From: Endocalyx cinctus
Taxonomy: Eukaryota; Ascomycota; Sordariomycetes; Amphisphaeriales; Apiosporaceae
DNA: 64,000 bases
Assembly (NCBI GenBank): GCA_001600455.1
Contig: BCKC01000004.1
Coordinates: forward strand, 2,046,001 to 2,110,000
Direction: 5' to 3'
Positions 47,201 to 58,819 of the stretch are shown in pieces. Within the stretch, counting starts at the first letter, position 1. Each line of letters opens with the position of its first letter. Below the pieces are notes generated by a model. The model did not search any database, had not been told where the DNA came from, and saw only the letters and a program-made list of their open reading frames with translations. The position numbers and the translations under genes are program-made.

Positions 47201-47757
47201 TCGCAGCGGGCGATAAGCTGCACGTAGCGGTGCGACCCTCCCACGTCGCCTTCCACCTGCCCTCGGACGTCGAGAACGTGCCGATTGTATGCATCGCCGC
47301 CGGGTCGGGTCTAGCGCCCTTCCGAGGCTTCATCCAGGAGAGGGCCGAGCTCCTCGCGGCCGGGCGCAAGATCGCGCCGGCCCTGCTCTTCTACGGGTAC
47401 CGCGCCGACGGCCGCGACGACATGTACCGAGAAGAATTCGACCGCTGGGAGGAGATGGGCGCCGTCGTGGTTAAGAGGGCCGCTTCCCGGCCCGAAGGGG
47501 GCGCCAAAGGTTCCGGAAAGTACGTTCAGGACGTGATCCAGGAGAACAAGGAGCTTACGCACGAGTTCTGGCTCAAGGACGCGAAGGTCTACATCTGCGG
47601 GTCGCGCGCCGTCGGCGAGGCGATTAAGGATATCGCGATTAAGAGGCGGATCGAGATCGTCTTGGAGAGGGAGGGGAGGGAGTGCACGAAGAAGGAGGCG
47701 GAGGATTGGTGGATTGGGTTGAGGAATGCGAGATACGCTACGGATGTTTTTGACTAA
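44203..47757 (+). CDS. self-sufficient cytochrome P450-reductase fusion, CYP505 (P450foxy / BM3-like) family
   Basis: Natural fusion of a P450 with its NADPH-cytochrome P450 reductase; relatives hydroxylate fatty acids near the omega end. Exons 44203..44362, 44434..44588, 44653..45339, 45401..46777, 46882..47757; 1084 residues, close to P450foxy (1066). P450 part: IPEPPGLPFVGNVG entry motif, I-helix AGHETTSGT (282-290), ExxR at 338-341, heme loop FGSGARACIG with ligand C420. Reductase part: FMN-binding YGSNSGTCEA (515-524), ITASYEGQPPDNA, FAD motif RQYSISSSP (856-864), NADPH motif AAGSGLAPFRGFIQERA, and CGSRAVGEA near the C-terminus. All elements for self-contained electron transfer are intact. 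The N-terminus (MLSLLSGWSVDDQNQ) is slightly longer than usual but has no membrane anchor, so the enzyme is expected to be soluble. Long antisense frames arise from GC-rich codons. Confidence 0.96.
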
Positions 47758-48778
47758 AATGGTCAAGAAGGGAAGGGAAGGAATTGTGTAATGAAAATCT
47801 TTTTTTGGTTTGCGGGATCTGATTACGCTACGCTGCTCACTCGACGTCCATTGGGTTTATTGGATGGGATGAGAATGAGAATGGTACGACTATAGACAAG
47901 GCGGCAGAATTGTAAATTTTATAATGTTCAAGGGTTGAAAATAAATCATACATATATATCAATTCGTTCACTTCATGCTTCTAGTGCAGGTGTTAATTAT
48001 ACAAACTATCTTTACTATATGTATCTTGAGAATGGCTCATATGTAGCACCGATCTTTTTAAGATCCTACTAAAGTGAAGTCACTATGCTACATTTTTGTC
48101 AGTTACAGGCTTTAAATAAAGTCTCCTTGCTTCTGAATATGTATCATCCTTTACACTTCTCCTGAAACTGTCAGTAACGGTGCTTAAAATCACTTATGCC
48201 TCTGAATATTGAAGTTCCGGAAGCGCCTAGAATTTAGGTACTTCCATTCCAAGCCAGTACGTACATACATCTCAACTCCTCTTGCTCATACATACGCCTT
48301 AAGTCAGAGATTAGGGCAATCGTAAAGTCATTTTTTTTTTTGTATATTGTGTACTATTTAATAATTCCTTTGTGATATCGCAATGCTTTCATCGTATCAT
48401 CCATCAACGGCCGAAATAAAACAAAAACCAATGGTGGGTGGTCTCTGTAACAAAGGAATGCATTTCTCCCGTAAATTAGCTTTCCGCAAACAGAATAAGT
48501 AATTTCACTTTTGTAAGTCGTGACCTAGTTTCCGAGTGATCATCCTCCATCTTTATTTGTTACTCATGTTGGCTTTTTTGTTTTCGCATCGTCTGAAAAG
48601 AGAGGTTTCCGTTGAATCACACAAGGGCCCCCCACCACTTTACCAGTGATGGTGATATTATTTTGAATTATACCCATTTAGAAAACTACAGAAGCTCATT
48701 AGCATGTCACTACTAAGTTAGTGATGAGCATTTGTTATACGAATAATAAAACGGGCTTTATTTTGTGAAGAAGAAAAG
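47758..48778. other. intergenic
   Basis: AT-rich spacer between two + strand genes, with the P450 3' flank and a T-run near 48332. No frame or repeat worth calling. Confidence 0.6.
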
Positions 48779-51045
48779 ATGGAGTACTCGTCCGACTCCG
48801 ACGAGCAAGAATTCTACGTTCGAGGCCCGATTCGCACCGGTAACCTTGAGGACTACGACGAGGATTATGACGTTGAGTATGATACAGACTCCGAAATTTA
48901 CGCGGGCGAACTATTGGAAGATGAACTTCCCACGGTATATTCTCCTAATGTTAAATCGTCAGATGCGTATACGAGCGAACCTGGCACGCCTCGCTCCCCC
49001 AAAGTCATAATCACAGCTCAAGGTCAGGCGAAGGGGGGCATCCTCCACGGAGCCTGGCGTTTGATACGTTTTCTCCTCAAAGTATCCCTTTGGATGCTCA
49101 TAGCCGCCGCCACATTCAATATGATCGCTGCCCTTAGCGTCGCGGGCTACTTCCGTCTTGACACTTGGTACTCCCCCGATTCCTTTAGTTACCCGCCATC
49201 GTCGTCCCGGCAGCTACTGTCGGGGACGAGCGATAACGACTTCGCTACCGTTTCCAACCAAGCGCGCAGCTCGCTACACAAGAGAAGCAAGATAATATCC
49301 TGGATCAAGAACGGCATCATCGGCGACGACGGCGACGAGTCGCCTTACTACCACGGCTTGCCGCCCGGGTCGTTTTCGCAACAGCACCAACTGCCGTCTC
49401 CGCCCGCGCGAAGCATGCAGGCTTTCTGGGAAGGGTACCATGCCTTGGTCACAAACGCAGAGTACCCTTACTGGGTCCCGGCGACGCAAAAGTCCACGGA
49501 CATTATCGAAGCTATGTGGGAGAATGTCCCGCTGGTCTTGCCGATTCGCGATCCGGTCGAGAGGCAGAAGGTGGCCGATAAGATGACCCCGGATGCTATA
49601 CGGTATAAGTCGGATCCCGAGCTCTCGATCGGTATTCAGAAGCGTGCCGAGGGTTTGAAAAAGGCTGCGTTTGCTATGGAGAAGTTCCTGGGCCATAGGA
49701 AACTCCAGATTCAACAAGTCATGGCTCAAGGTGATCTCTGGAAAGTGTACCGACAGAATGAGTTTTCCAAGTGGGATGTACGTATAATATCGCATTTCAT
49801 ACTGATTGTTACTAGTGATTTGTCCCTCTCTTGTATCCGAAAGAGATTAAGAAATCCCCTTCTTAGTTCTATAAAAACCAATAAATTGATATTTCCTTAG
49901 CTAGGTAACCAAATTACCGTCAGCAAGAATGACTCCACGGGCAAGATCGAGGTCACCAGGCAACAAAGCAGCAGTAATGATCTAGGGGACAAACAATCGC
50001 AAGACTTAACAAGAGCCGAACAGAGAGCCGAGAAGCAAGTGACGCTAGCTCTCGCCACCTCGGCGATGGCCAGCCAAGCGGAGGAAGTACGGCAGTCGTG
50101 GCAGCGGGCGATCGAGTCAGCGCTCTTCGACCTGTCCCTGATCGCAAATCACCTCGACGACGCGCAGAAGGAGGAGGACAAGTTCATGCCGGGGCTCCTG
50201 GCCAAGACGAAGGCCGAGATTACTTATATACCACATAAAAACTCGATCCAGGCGTTGATGAAGAAAGTCGCTACGCTCATGGTTAAGCTCGAGGACGCTC
50301 GACATGCGCTGGGTTGGATCGATAGTAGTACCGCCTTTAAGGAAATCCTTAATTTCTGGGTCGTTGTCCTTTTGGAGGCGCAGGAGGGGATCTTGTTTGC
50401 TGGTAGGGTGGAACAGGTCAGTACAAATAACACTACACTTTCATATTTTGAAAATGAGAGAAAAAGTCGTTGGAGTGTATCAACTGACTTTTGAGGGATG
50501 TTTGATTAGTTACGTAACAAACTGCTCGCGGCCAACTCGAGCAGCGATCCGGAAGAGATAGCCCGTATGGCCGGATCAAGCACCGGGCCTTCAGATGTCG
50601 CGGAGTTTATGAAGTATACTACGATGAGGAAGGAGATGAAGGCCTCGTTTAACGAGTGGAAGGAAAGGAACTGCGGGGAGACTAGCGTGAGTAATGATTT
50701 GTTTTTTCCCTATTCTTCTACTGCTCTCAAAACGTAATCTTACCATCTATTCCTAATGCGTTCTTCAAGTGTTACCGACCCGTGGGACTCGTTAGCCGGC
50801 TTCGCAGGCCGGATGCTCCGGCCGCCAGGGTCGCGTTGGACGAGAAAACATGGCATGAAGGAGTCAACAGCACCGGCTCACCTCGGATCTGGAATAGTAT
50901 ATATGAAGATGCGTGTTGTCGAGAAGGGATGTTCGCCAAAGTCATGAGGTACGGATCTCAGGTGCCCCTGAAAGAGTTGCGGAAGGCTCAAAAGAGCATT
51001 ACCGTAAGAACAGGAGGTAAGGAAAATAAGGATAATGTATCGTGA
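48779..51045 (+). CDS. hypothetical single-pass membrane protein with acidic N-terminus
   Basis: I do not recognise a family. Four exons: 48779..49777, 49901..50416, 50510..50686, 50770..51045; all phases fit, 655 residues. Residues 1-50 are very acidic (DYDEDYDVEYDTDSE). A single hydrophobic segment lies at about 98-124 (LLKVSLWMLIAAATFNMIAA) after a basic stretch, so the acidic part is probably cytosolic. The remainder is largely helical and charged with likely coiled coil (RAEQRAEKQVTLALATSAM; SHLDD-like helices near 400-480) and ends in a Cys-containing domain (RNCGETSCYRPVG, EDACCREG). A type II topology with the large part in ER/Golgi lumen or outside is inferred. It faces an unrelated His-rich gene tail to tail. 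Confidence 0.8.
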
Positions 51046-51525
51046 GTTAAAAGGGTACCATAAAATTCTTTATTCATAGAAGAGTGATAAGGAAAAGAAG
51101 CCATTTATTAAGCGATTTATTATCATAATCGTGTGCAATAGTATCATCTCCAGAGTCGAGTATCAATCTTCACCCACCTCATCCCCTTTTCTAGGGGTAA
51201 ATCACCAAAGACTAGATTCTCCAAGCGTAACGCAATGTGATGATTATGCTGTCCGTCGTTTCAGCCATATCCATATTCGGCAACGTATCCATTAACCCGT
51301 ATTGTTCTCTATGCCATTAGAAGACCTTGATTTACTCAAAACAGATCAAAAACTTCATCTACTTTTCTCTTGTTCATATCAATCATTAAATAATCACCCT
51401 TCTATGTGTGATAAGTATATCGGACGAATTACCGAACCTCATGACACTAGCTTACGTTATCCACACTCTCAAGTATTCAGATACAAGAGCTTCAATAACC
51501 ACCGAACCAAATTCGTTCGTGAGCT
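51046..51525. other. short intergenic between convergent genes
   Basis: AT-rich 3' flanks. Two small frames (51302-51590) without any sign of coding. Confidence 0.55.
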
Positions 51526-52437
51526 TTACTTCTGACCATTTCCGTCGACCATTTCGGCTCCACTGGCGTCCCATATCTCCAATTGCATAGCGCTGCGGCG
51601 AAGCTGAGAGATGCTCTCGAAGTCGGTCAGGGAATGGAGCTCGTAGCGGCCATCGTTAGCCTGCGACCTAGCGACGACGACGGTGTCGCCCTCGGGAGGC
51701 GCGAGGCTCACGTCGACATCGTCGACGCTGGCGCAGTCGGGCACCAGGGCGAGGTACAAAGCAGGCTGACCGTGATTTTCCGACCGTCGCCGTCGCGAGG
51801 AGCTGTAATCGACGACGGGGAAGGTGATCTGCTGCATCGAGTAGGGATACACGTGGATCTGCTCCATCGGCTGAGAAGGGCTCGCCGCCTCGTGGTGGTG
51901 GTGGCGGCGGTGATGGTGGTGCTTCTTCAGCGTCTTAGGAGAACTACCACCGCCGCTACTGCTACCGCTGACGCTGCTGCTTCTGCTGCTGCGACTACCT
52001 GTGGCTTTTACCGCTGAACCTGATGCTGCCGCCATTGGGGATGACAGTGTCGGCGGTGGATTTTTCTTGGACTTACGATGGAGAGGCGAGCTATCCCGGT
52101 CGATGGTACTGGCATCTTCCTTGTCGTCTGTCGGGACGAAGGGAGTGGACGGATTCCGAAGATGAGAACGGCCCGTCGTGAAGTTAGTAGGGATTTTGTG
52201 AACGGAGGTGCCTCTATCGTCCGTCTGGCTGGCTCTTTCGGCACTTTCCGGTGTTGGATAATGAGTATGACGATGATGGGCCATGTTTTCGGAATACCTC
52301 GTCGTCCTCTTCTTTTTCCTGTTATGATTAAACTGGAAAATTAGCGTGCTTCCGTGCTTCGTTCGAGGCTTGATTTCGTACTTGGTCCAAGACTTGGAGT
52401 ATTTGGGTCCTACCGGTACACAAAAGAAGGCACCCAT
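51526..52437 (-). CDS. hypothetical Ser/His-rich protein
   Basis: Open frame of 303 codons from an ATG at 52437. A second in-frame ATG at 52284 (MAHHRHTHYPTPESAE) may be the true start and gives 252 residues; the intervening stretch is basic and looks less like coding. The middle is low complexity: Ser/Gly run (SSSVSGSSSGGGSSPK), then KKHHHHRRHHHHEAA, able to bind metal or act as a charged linker. The last about 100 residues look folded (QPALYLALVPDCASVDDVDV, DGRYELHSLTDFESISQLRR, MQLEIWDASG) and may form the only domain. No signal peptide or membrane segment. Family unknown. The compositionally distinct, ordered C-terminus argues that it is a real gene. Confidence 0.6.
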   Translation of the reverse strand: MGAFFCVPVGPKYSKSWTKYEIKPRTKHGSTLIFQFNHNRKKKRTTRYSENMAHHRHTHYPTPESAERASQTDDRGTSVHKIPTNFTTGRSHLRNPSTPFVPTDDKEDASTIDRDSSPLHRKSKKNPPPTLSSPMAAASGSAVKATGSRSSRSSSVSGSSSGGGSSPKTLKKHHHHRRHHHHEAASPSQPMEQIHVYPYSMQQITFPVVDYSSSRRRRSENHGQPALYLALVPDCASVDDVDVSLAPPEGDTVVVARSQANDGRYELHSLTDFESISQLRRSAMQLEIWDASGAEMVDGNGQK

Positions 52438-53341
52438 AGATTAATAAATGATGCCCGTCTTACTCAACCACTTCCTTACCTGCCTATCCACGGTTGCCTT
52501 AGGGAAAGGAGACATTATAACTTGAAAAATACTTGACAATGAGTTTATAGGTCACTTTGTCTTTAATTTGAGATGCATACTACATAAAGGGAGCTTGTAA
52601 AGATTACCTTGGTATACTGGATAATCATTTTGATGGTAACTTTGACAGATGTGCACAGTAACTAGGTTAAGTGAGTATGACTTAGAACCGAGGAGGATTC
52701 ACAAATATAGACCTGATATATATGGCCTTGGTCTTTTGAGACGTGTTCAATGAAAGGAACATGTCTACTTCGCTTTATTGGATAATAATGGTACTAATAA
52801 TATCAATTATAGTAATAGTAGCTGAAAGGCTTACTCATTTCAAAGAACAAGAGGCTATTCAACTCTGAAAATAGGTGAATAAATGGGATAAATGGGAGCT
52901 CAGAAAGAGAAGACGAAAAAAGATCCACTTCATAAAGTTGAGGTTAATTATGATGGAACGTGTCCAGATCTGAAAACAGCTTAGCAGTTTATAGTGACGA
53001 GGACCCCTAATTGGGTACTTTTAGGTATCCTTCTTTAGAAGTCTTTAGGGCTCCATTACTATTATGGAGCATTCGATGGGGCTTTCTAATCTCCGATAAC
53101 AACATTTTTATACTGGAAATTTATTTTTATCTACGATTCAGTATTACACTACATTTTTATTCTTCTTTCCCTTTCCCCCTCGCAATTCTTTTTTTTTTTT
53201 TTNTTTTTTTTCTATTTCCTTTTTACATTGTATCTCATCACACCTGTCATATCTTTCTTTTTTTAAGTTGATTTGCTTCATATCTCGGTCGCTAGATTAA
53301 AAGTTGCGATTTAAGAAAGAAGAAAAATAAACGCTGCAAAA
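52438..53341. other. intergenic between divergent genes
   Basis: AT-rich, ends in a pyrimidine-rich leader for the Pho88 gene with a T-run of about 22 interrupted by an undetermined base at 53203. No gene seen. Confidence 0.55.
53203..53203. other. undetermined base (N) in a poly-T run
   Basis: Single N within a homopolymer; a sequencing or assembly uncertainty in the Pho88 leader, outside coding sequence. Confidence 0.9.
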
Positions 53342-54107
53342 ATGGCCGGACTTAGCCCTCAAATGTATGTCCCACGTCTTCTCCCACTTTGGCTTCTATC
53401 GCGAAGCTTGTTCGCGTGACCACGAAACCCGTGTCAACTCAACTCACCATGTTTTTTACTATAGTACCAACCTCGTCATCGTTCTTGGAATGATGCAGGT
53501 ATCCAAGCGTATCCCCTTCGATGACCCCCAAGTTCTGATGGGCGTGCGCGCATTGTATGCTGTCAGCAACGTGCTCATCGCCGCCATCTACTTGTACGTT
53601 CAGATGCAAATCAACAAGAAGAAGGGTATGTTTCTCTCCTTATTTACCGACAATCAAAAGGAAGAAGAAGATCCAGGTCTTTGCTAACTTCGAGCTTGTT
53701 TTTTATTTATAGATTTGACCACTCTTAAATACGTCGAGCCGGCGCCGATGGGATCTTCGGAAGAGGGCAAGCTCGTGACCACCACCGTTCACGCGTACGA
53801 TCTCGGCATGGTTAAGCAGGCTTTCCGATCGCAGCTTATGGGTGTCGCCATGATGTGCTTCATGCACTTGTACATGAAGTACACCAACCCCCTCCTTATC
53901 CAGTCCATCCTCCCCTTCAAGGGCGCCCTGGAAGCCAACATCGTCAAGATCCACCTTTGGGGCCAGCCCGCGAGCGGAGACCTCAAGCGACCATTCAAGC
54001 AGAGCGGCGGTTTCATGCAAGGTCTCCAGAACGGTCCCGCTCAGAGCGACAAGAAGGCCGTCGAGGCTGCCGAGCGTGCCGGCCGTGGTGGTGTCAAGGA
54101 CGAGTAA
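53342..54107 (+). CDS. PHO88: Pho88 / SND3 family ER membrane protein
   Basis: Exons 53342..53364, 53465..53625, 53713..54107; 192 residues (yeast Pho88 is 188). Start MAGLSPQITNLVIVLGMMQVSKRIPFDDPQVL is the family N-terminus. Two or three hydrophobic segments follow: TNLVIVLGMMQV, VRALYAVSNVLIAAIYLYVQ and LMGVAMMCFMHLYM. Conserved parts include VHAYDLGMVKQAFRSQ and KYTNPLLIQSILPFK. The C-terminus is hydrophilic (KKAVEAAERAGRGGVKDE). Known: in yeast it was found through phosphate transport and later as SND3, a component of the SRP-independent ER targeting pathway; it sits in the ER membrane. The first exon is only 23 bases, easily missed. Transcribed in the same direction as the Rad14 gene 540 bases downstream. 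Confidence 0.95.
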
Positions 54108-54644
54108 ATTAATAAAACACGGTCTCGTGTTTGAATTACTAGCTTTTTAATATGGGTTATATATTCGCTCGTCGGATAGGAAAATAGGGATTACTTTATT
54201 CATAGGACTACATAATAACTATCTTGATTTTCCTTTTCCCATATGTTACGTACGTTTGGTGCCTGTGTCGCGAGAGAAAAAAAAAATAGAAAAAGTAACG
54301 TGTTAAGTGATAGTACCACCGATAACTTTGACATTAAACGAAACACTCTTTTCTAGTGCGCTACGCTATAATTTTTTTTCTAAGACAGGTATTGAAATAT
54401 ATTGGAATTTGGCTGGGCACGTCAAAAGCTTTGGTGGCGGATAGATTGATTACCACTACGATAGGTTAAGAAAGCTCCGAACGTCACCGATAATACACTA
54501 AACTCAACTCAAGTCTTTGTCACATATCAGTTTTAACCTCGTAAAGTCTTCAACATTGTATTATTCCAACCATAATTTCCGACGAAAAATATACAAAGTG
54601 CTCGCTTAGAGAATAGTCTCCTCTATTGTCGCCTAACTATCGCC
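54108..54644. other. intergenic
   Basis: Pho88 3' flank and promoter of the Rad14 gene. AT-rich, A- and T-runs near 54274 and 54371. Nothing else seen. Confidence 0.6.
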
Positions 54645-56161
54645 ATGGTACGCCCCGCGACACCACCACGAGGTGCGACAACCCGTTCATCCAAGCGAAT
54701 CACCACACCTCCTACACCCGAAGCCACAAGGCGTATAGTGAGTACTTCTCATCACACTCATTTCCGTGGTTTGGAATACTCTATGGATAAAATTGCTTTG
54801 AACTAACCAAATTCGACATTAAACCCAATAGGAAGAAAACCGCCTTAGAGCCAAAGCCCTCCGCGACCAGAAAGAAGCCGCCCTCCGCGCATCCGGCGCA
54901 CAACCGCCCGTCTCCCGCACACCATCCGGCTTCATCGCCACCGATAACGTACGGATAACCTCCCACGCCGAACCCGAGGGGAGGATCACCCGCAAGCGCG
55001 CCCACGACGCCATATCATCGTCATCGTCCGGGACGAACCGAGATGGTAGAACCAACGGGGTATCCCGAGACGAGGCGGGTAAACCTACAACAACGGGAGA
55101 CAAAGAGAAAGATGGCGCTATAAAGCCGGCTCGGAAGTTTACCAAGTTCGTCGACTACGACTTCGGCAAGATGACGGACACGAAGGGTGGTTTCCTGAGC
55201 GCCGAAGACGACCCTTGGAACAAGGCCATGTCCGGCTCGGCTTCGACGGGGAACGGTAGTACCAATAAAGGAGACGGATCGGCGCCGGCGCAGGAGCAGA
55301 AGCCCCAGGGCATGACGGAGCGCGAGTGGGAGCGGTTGCAGATCCTCCGCAACCTGCAGAGGCGGAAGGCGGGGCCGTTCGAGCCCGGTCTGAGCGCGCT
55401 CTCGGACGAGAAGGATAGGAAGAAGTGTAGGGAGTGCGCGAACCTTGAGATCGACTTCGTGTGGGAGGAGGTCTTTGCTTGTGCCGTGTGTAGCGGCTGC
55501 AAGGAGAAATATCCGGAGAAGTATAGTTTGCTCACGAAGACGGAGTGTAAGGAGGATTATCTGCTTACGGATGGTGAGTCTTACTGGGAGTTCTTTTATA
55601 TCTTTGTCCTCATCTGATACTCCTCAATCCCTCTTCACCTCACGTTTCCCTACTCCTTTTTTTTTTTTTTAAGTCCCCCACCTTTCATACAAGGACAGAT
55701 GGGAAAGAACCAACTAACTAACGCCGAACACAGCCGAGCTCCGAGACGAAGAACTGCTACCTCATCTTTCACGCCCAAACCCGCACAAGTCGCACTGGCA
55801 CGACATGATGCTGTTCCTGCGGTATCAGGTGGAAGAGTACGCTTTGGGAGAGCAGAAGTGGGGGTCGGGCGAGGCACTGGACGCCGAGTTCGCGCGTCGA
55901 GAGGCCGACAAGAAGAAGCGGAAAGAGGCCAAGTTCAAGGAGAAGCTGAACGAGCTGAAGCGCAAGACCCGGACCGAGGCGTACAGGAGGCAGAATGGGA
56001 AAAACGCCCGATCCGGCGGGGCCGCGGTGAATTTTGGCGATAACGTGCCCAACGGTGGGAAGCACGCGCACGAATGGGGACGCATAGTCGAGAACGAGGA
56101 TGGCGTTACGGTCAAGACTTGCGCTACTTGTGGTATGGAGGTTGAGGAGATGGAGTTTTAA
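54645..56161 (+). CDS. RAD14: DNA damage recognition protein Rad14 / XPA (nucleotide excision repair)
   Basis: Binds kinked, damaged DNA and helps assemble the nucleotide excision repair incision complex in the nucleus. Exons 54645..54737, 54832..55573, 55734..56161; 420 residues. Residues 1-220 are disordered with basic clusters (NLS candidates RITRKRAHDA, ARKFTKF). FVDYDFGKMTDTKGGFL is the conserved lead-in to the zinc finger. The zinc finger is C230-x2-C233-x17-C251-x2-C254, the XPA spacing. [23 protein letters not shown] is the DNA-binding continuation, spanning the second intron. A long charged helix follows (EFARREADKKKRKEAKFKEK). Near the end are HEWGRIVENEDG and an extra CATC pair. 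All key residues are present and length is in the usual fungal range. Confidence 0.95.
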
Positions 56162-56899
56162 AAATAAAATAAATACGTTTTTGGTTTTGCGAAGATGGTG
56201 ATAAGAGATGAGACAGATGATAGATGGATGGATGTATGACTTGATATGATACCCTTAGTTCTCGCAAAGAGCGTATAAACTCCTCTGGTGCAGACTACTT
56301 ATTTCTCTATTTGTTTATTCTTACGAAAAGTGTCCAGTGATCCGGTTTTCATAATTCACTCCTAGTTCTTACGATGATATAGTGATAGCTTGTTATCTAA
56401 TAAAAAAGCCTATTGTCTTTCTACCAGGTAAGATGTATCTAGGTAAGAGGTTCATGTGTGACGATCACGTTTGATTGAAAGTTCGTATATTACAGGTTAC
56501 TTATATCAAAGATCATAAAGACTGGAGAGAAGAAAAGGGTATATCTATCGTCAATGCCTCCCCCGAAAACAACAGAAATTCAAAAAAGTCAAGACCTGTC
56601 CAAAAACACCATATTGAATGAGACAGGCCAAAAAAAAAAGTCCACACCAAATGTTTACGTATCCATTGCTCACTTATCTGTCTTCCATCAGGGATAGCGA
56701 ACGAGAGAACTCAAACGAAAAAGCAAAGTAACTCCTTGAATAAATGAGTATAGGGTATCAAGAGATTGTTTAGAATCGAAGTTAGAAAAAGATAGTGAGT
56801 GATCCGTAAGAAGACTTGGGAAAAGCCGAGTTCCCTTTCTATTGACGGACTGTGCCTCTGCCTGAAAGGGGGGATTTTTGATGTCCTATTTCGAACCAA
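56162..56899. other. intergenic between convergent genes
   Basis: 3' flanks of the Rad14 (+) and phosphatase (-) genes; AT-rich, nothing of note. Confidence 0.6.
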
Positions 56900-58819
56900 T
56901 CAAATATTCTCGAGAGGCTTAACAGGCACGGCAGGGCCGAACATGATACTGTCGATGTCGTCCTCATCCCCTCCTTTTTGTCGAGTACTAGTAGTATTAT
57001 TATTACCATCTTTGCCGGCGCCACCTCCCAGCTCCCAGCTACCGACGCGTTCGTGTCGGGCCCCGCTTCCGGCGAACGAGACGTCGTGATCCGAAGCCAT
57101 CTTCTCGGCGCCCTTGAACCCGCCGAGGCTACTCCTATGACCTCTCTTGCGACCGCTCAACACGCCGCCGCCGCCGCTGCTACCTCTTCTTCCTCCTCCT
57201 TCCCTCCTCCGCAAGCGCAGCCCGCCGAACAGGAAAGCGGCGCTCCCCGCGAGCCCGAGCACGGCCAAAGTGACGACGGCGCCGATCACGCCGGCCACGG
57301 CGGGGGATATCACCCCTTTCGAGGATCCGGACGTCGAGCCGGAACCGGTCGAGTCCGAATCCGAGTCGGAATCGGCGAACGGCAGGCAAAAGCTGGTGAC
57401 GGATTGGCAGAGCTGGCACCACTGCGCCGTCTGCCGGATCGAGATGCCGTTCATATTCTCGACGAAGTCGGTCCACTGAGTTCCCGGCTGGTCGACGTCC
57501 CCACCGAAGAGAGGGTATCGGATCAGCGGCGCCGAGGGGTCGGTGCTGTTGCGGTATAGGAAACGGACCCAGAGGTCCGACGCGGACGAGATCGAGTCCG
57601 AGATCGAGTCCGAGGTTGACGTGTCGTTCCCGGTTACGCTGAAGAGCTCGAACACCATCATGGCCCCCGGGAGCGGCAGCTGCTGGAACAGGAAACCCGT
57701 GCCCGCGGCGGCGGAGAATTGGGTCAAGCCGGCGAGGGAGAAGAAGGCCAGCATGGGCTCGTGCGAGCCGAACATGAGGTTCAGCTTGGACGAGGAGCCG
57801 ACGCTGCCGCCCGAGGTGACGAAGTTCGAAAGCGCAGACGTGGTCTTCGCCGCGAGGGTCTTGCCCGCTACGGACCGGATCGGATCGTCCCCCGAGGCGT
57901 TCTCGTCGAACTGCTGCTCGCTCGCGAGACTGCGGAGGATGGCGAGCCGGTCGGCACCGTCCTTGTAGAGGGTGTCTCGGACCGAGGTGTTGTACTCGCT
58001 CTGGTAGGAGGCGTAGTCGTATAGCTGGTACGCGTAGTCCAGGTTCAGCTCATTCCCGCTGAACACGTCCGGGAACACTTCGTCGAAGGTCTCCTGGTAG
58101 TAGGCGAGAGAGTTGTTGTACAGGATCTGGAAGTTTTCGGTGCGATTTGAGGTAATAGATGTGGTATACGAAGTACACATTTGTTGACCTTCGAGCCTAT
58201 TCAATTTGGTTAGCAGATTGGCTTTGAATATATTTTCTCCGCATAATATAATATATGCAACGGAGTAATGTAAAGACATAAAAAACCTAACTTACCATAT
58301 AGACTCTCCTTGAGAGGGAGTTAAAGTTTGCACATTTGGGTATTGGTACCCATCTAAAGGGTAATCGACCGACGTGCCGTTTGATGACGAATCGGAAGTG
58401 CTATTAGAAAATGTCCCCGTTGAGGGAGGATATAGACCCTGCATAAAGGCGAGTGCGCCGGCGCTCACCCACTCATCAGAGCTGCTCCAGACTGACAACT
58501 GCTGGTTATCGAGAGCGTTGACCTCGAGCCCCTGGATCCCGGCACTATCCATCACCCCTTCCACCGGGGTGGAGGTTATATACCGCGACCGCAGTAACGA
58601 GCCCTGCGAATACATTTGCTGTGCGCCCAACGGCGTCAAACTGGGCGTCATCTGTGTCGTCCCAATCAGGGGCGTGCGGTCCCCGTGCATGATATAGGAG
58701 AAGGACGACCAGACGGTTACGTCGTCCGTGTCGGATTGGGCTAGTACCATGATCCTGTCTTGCCCATAAGAAACGAGGGCAAAGGCCAGGAGTAGACTCT
58801 GTATGGGTCGCCGCGCCAT
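56900..58819 (-). CDS. histidine-acid-phosphatase-fold protein, membrane-anchored
   Basis: Two exons: 58819..58296 and 58196..56900, joined TG|G (Trp); 606 residues. Signal peptide about 1-27 (MARRPIQSLLLAFALVSYGQ and on). The N-terminal catalytic motif reads SYIMHGDRTPL (about 41-51), where the family has RHGxRxP: His45 and Arg48 are kept, but the first Arg is Met44. The second motif SHEP (about 319-322) supplies the C-terminal His and the acid Glu. Many N-glycosylation sequons. After a Ser/Asp linker comes a membrane span (about 470-500, AVAGVIGAVVTLAVLGLAGS), then RLRRR and a cytosolic Gly/Ser/Arg-rich tail of about 100 residues. Type I topology with an extracellular phosphatase domain is inferred. 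Whether it hydrolyses phosphate esters is open because of the Arg change; related fungal proteins may be non-catalytic sensors or lipid/polyphosphate phosphatases. Confidence 0.88.
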
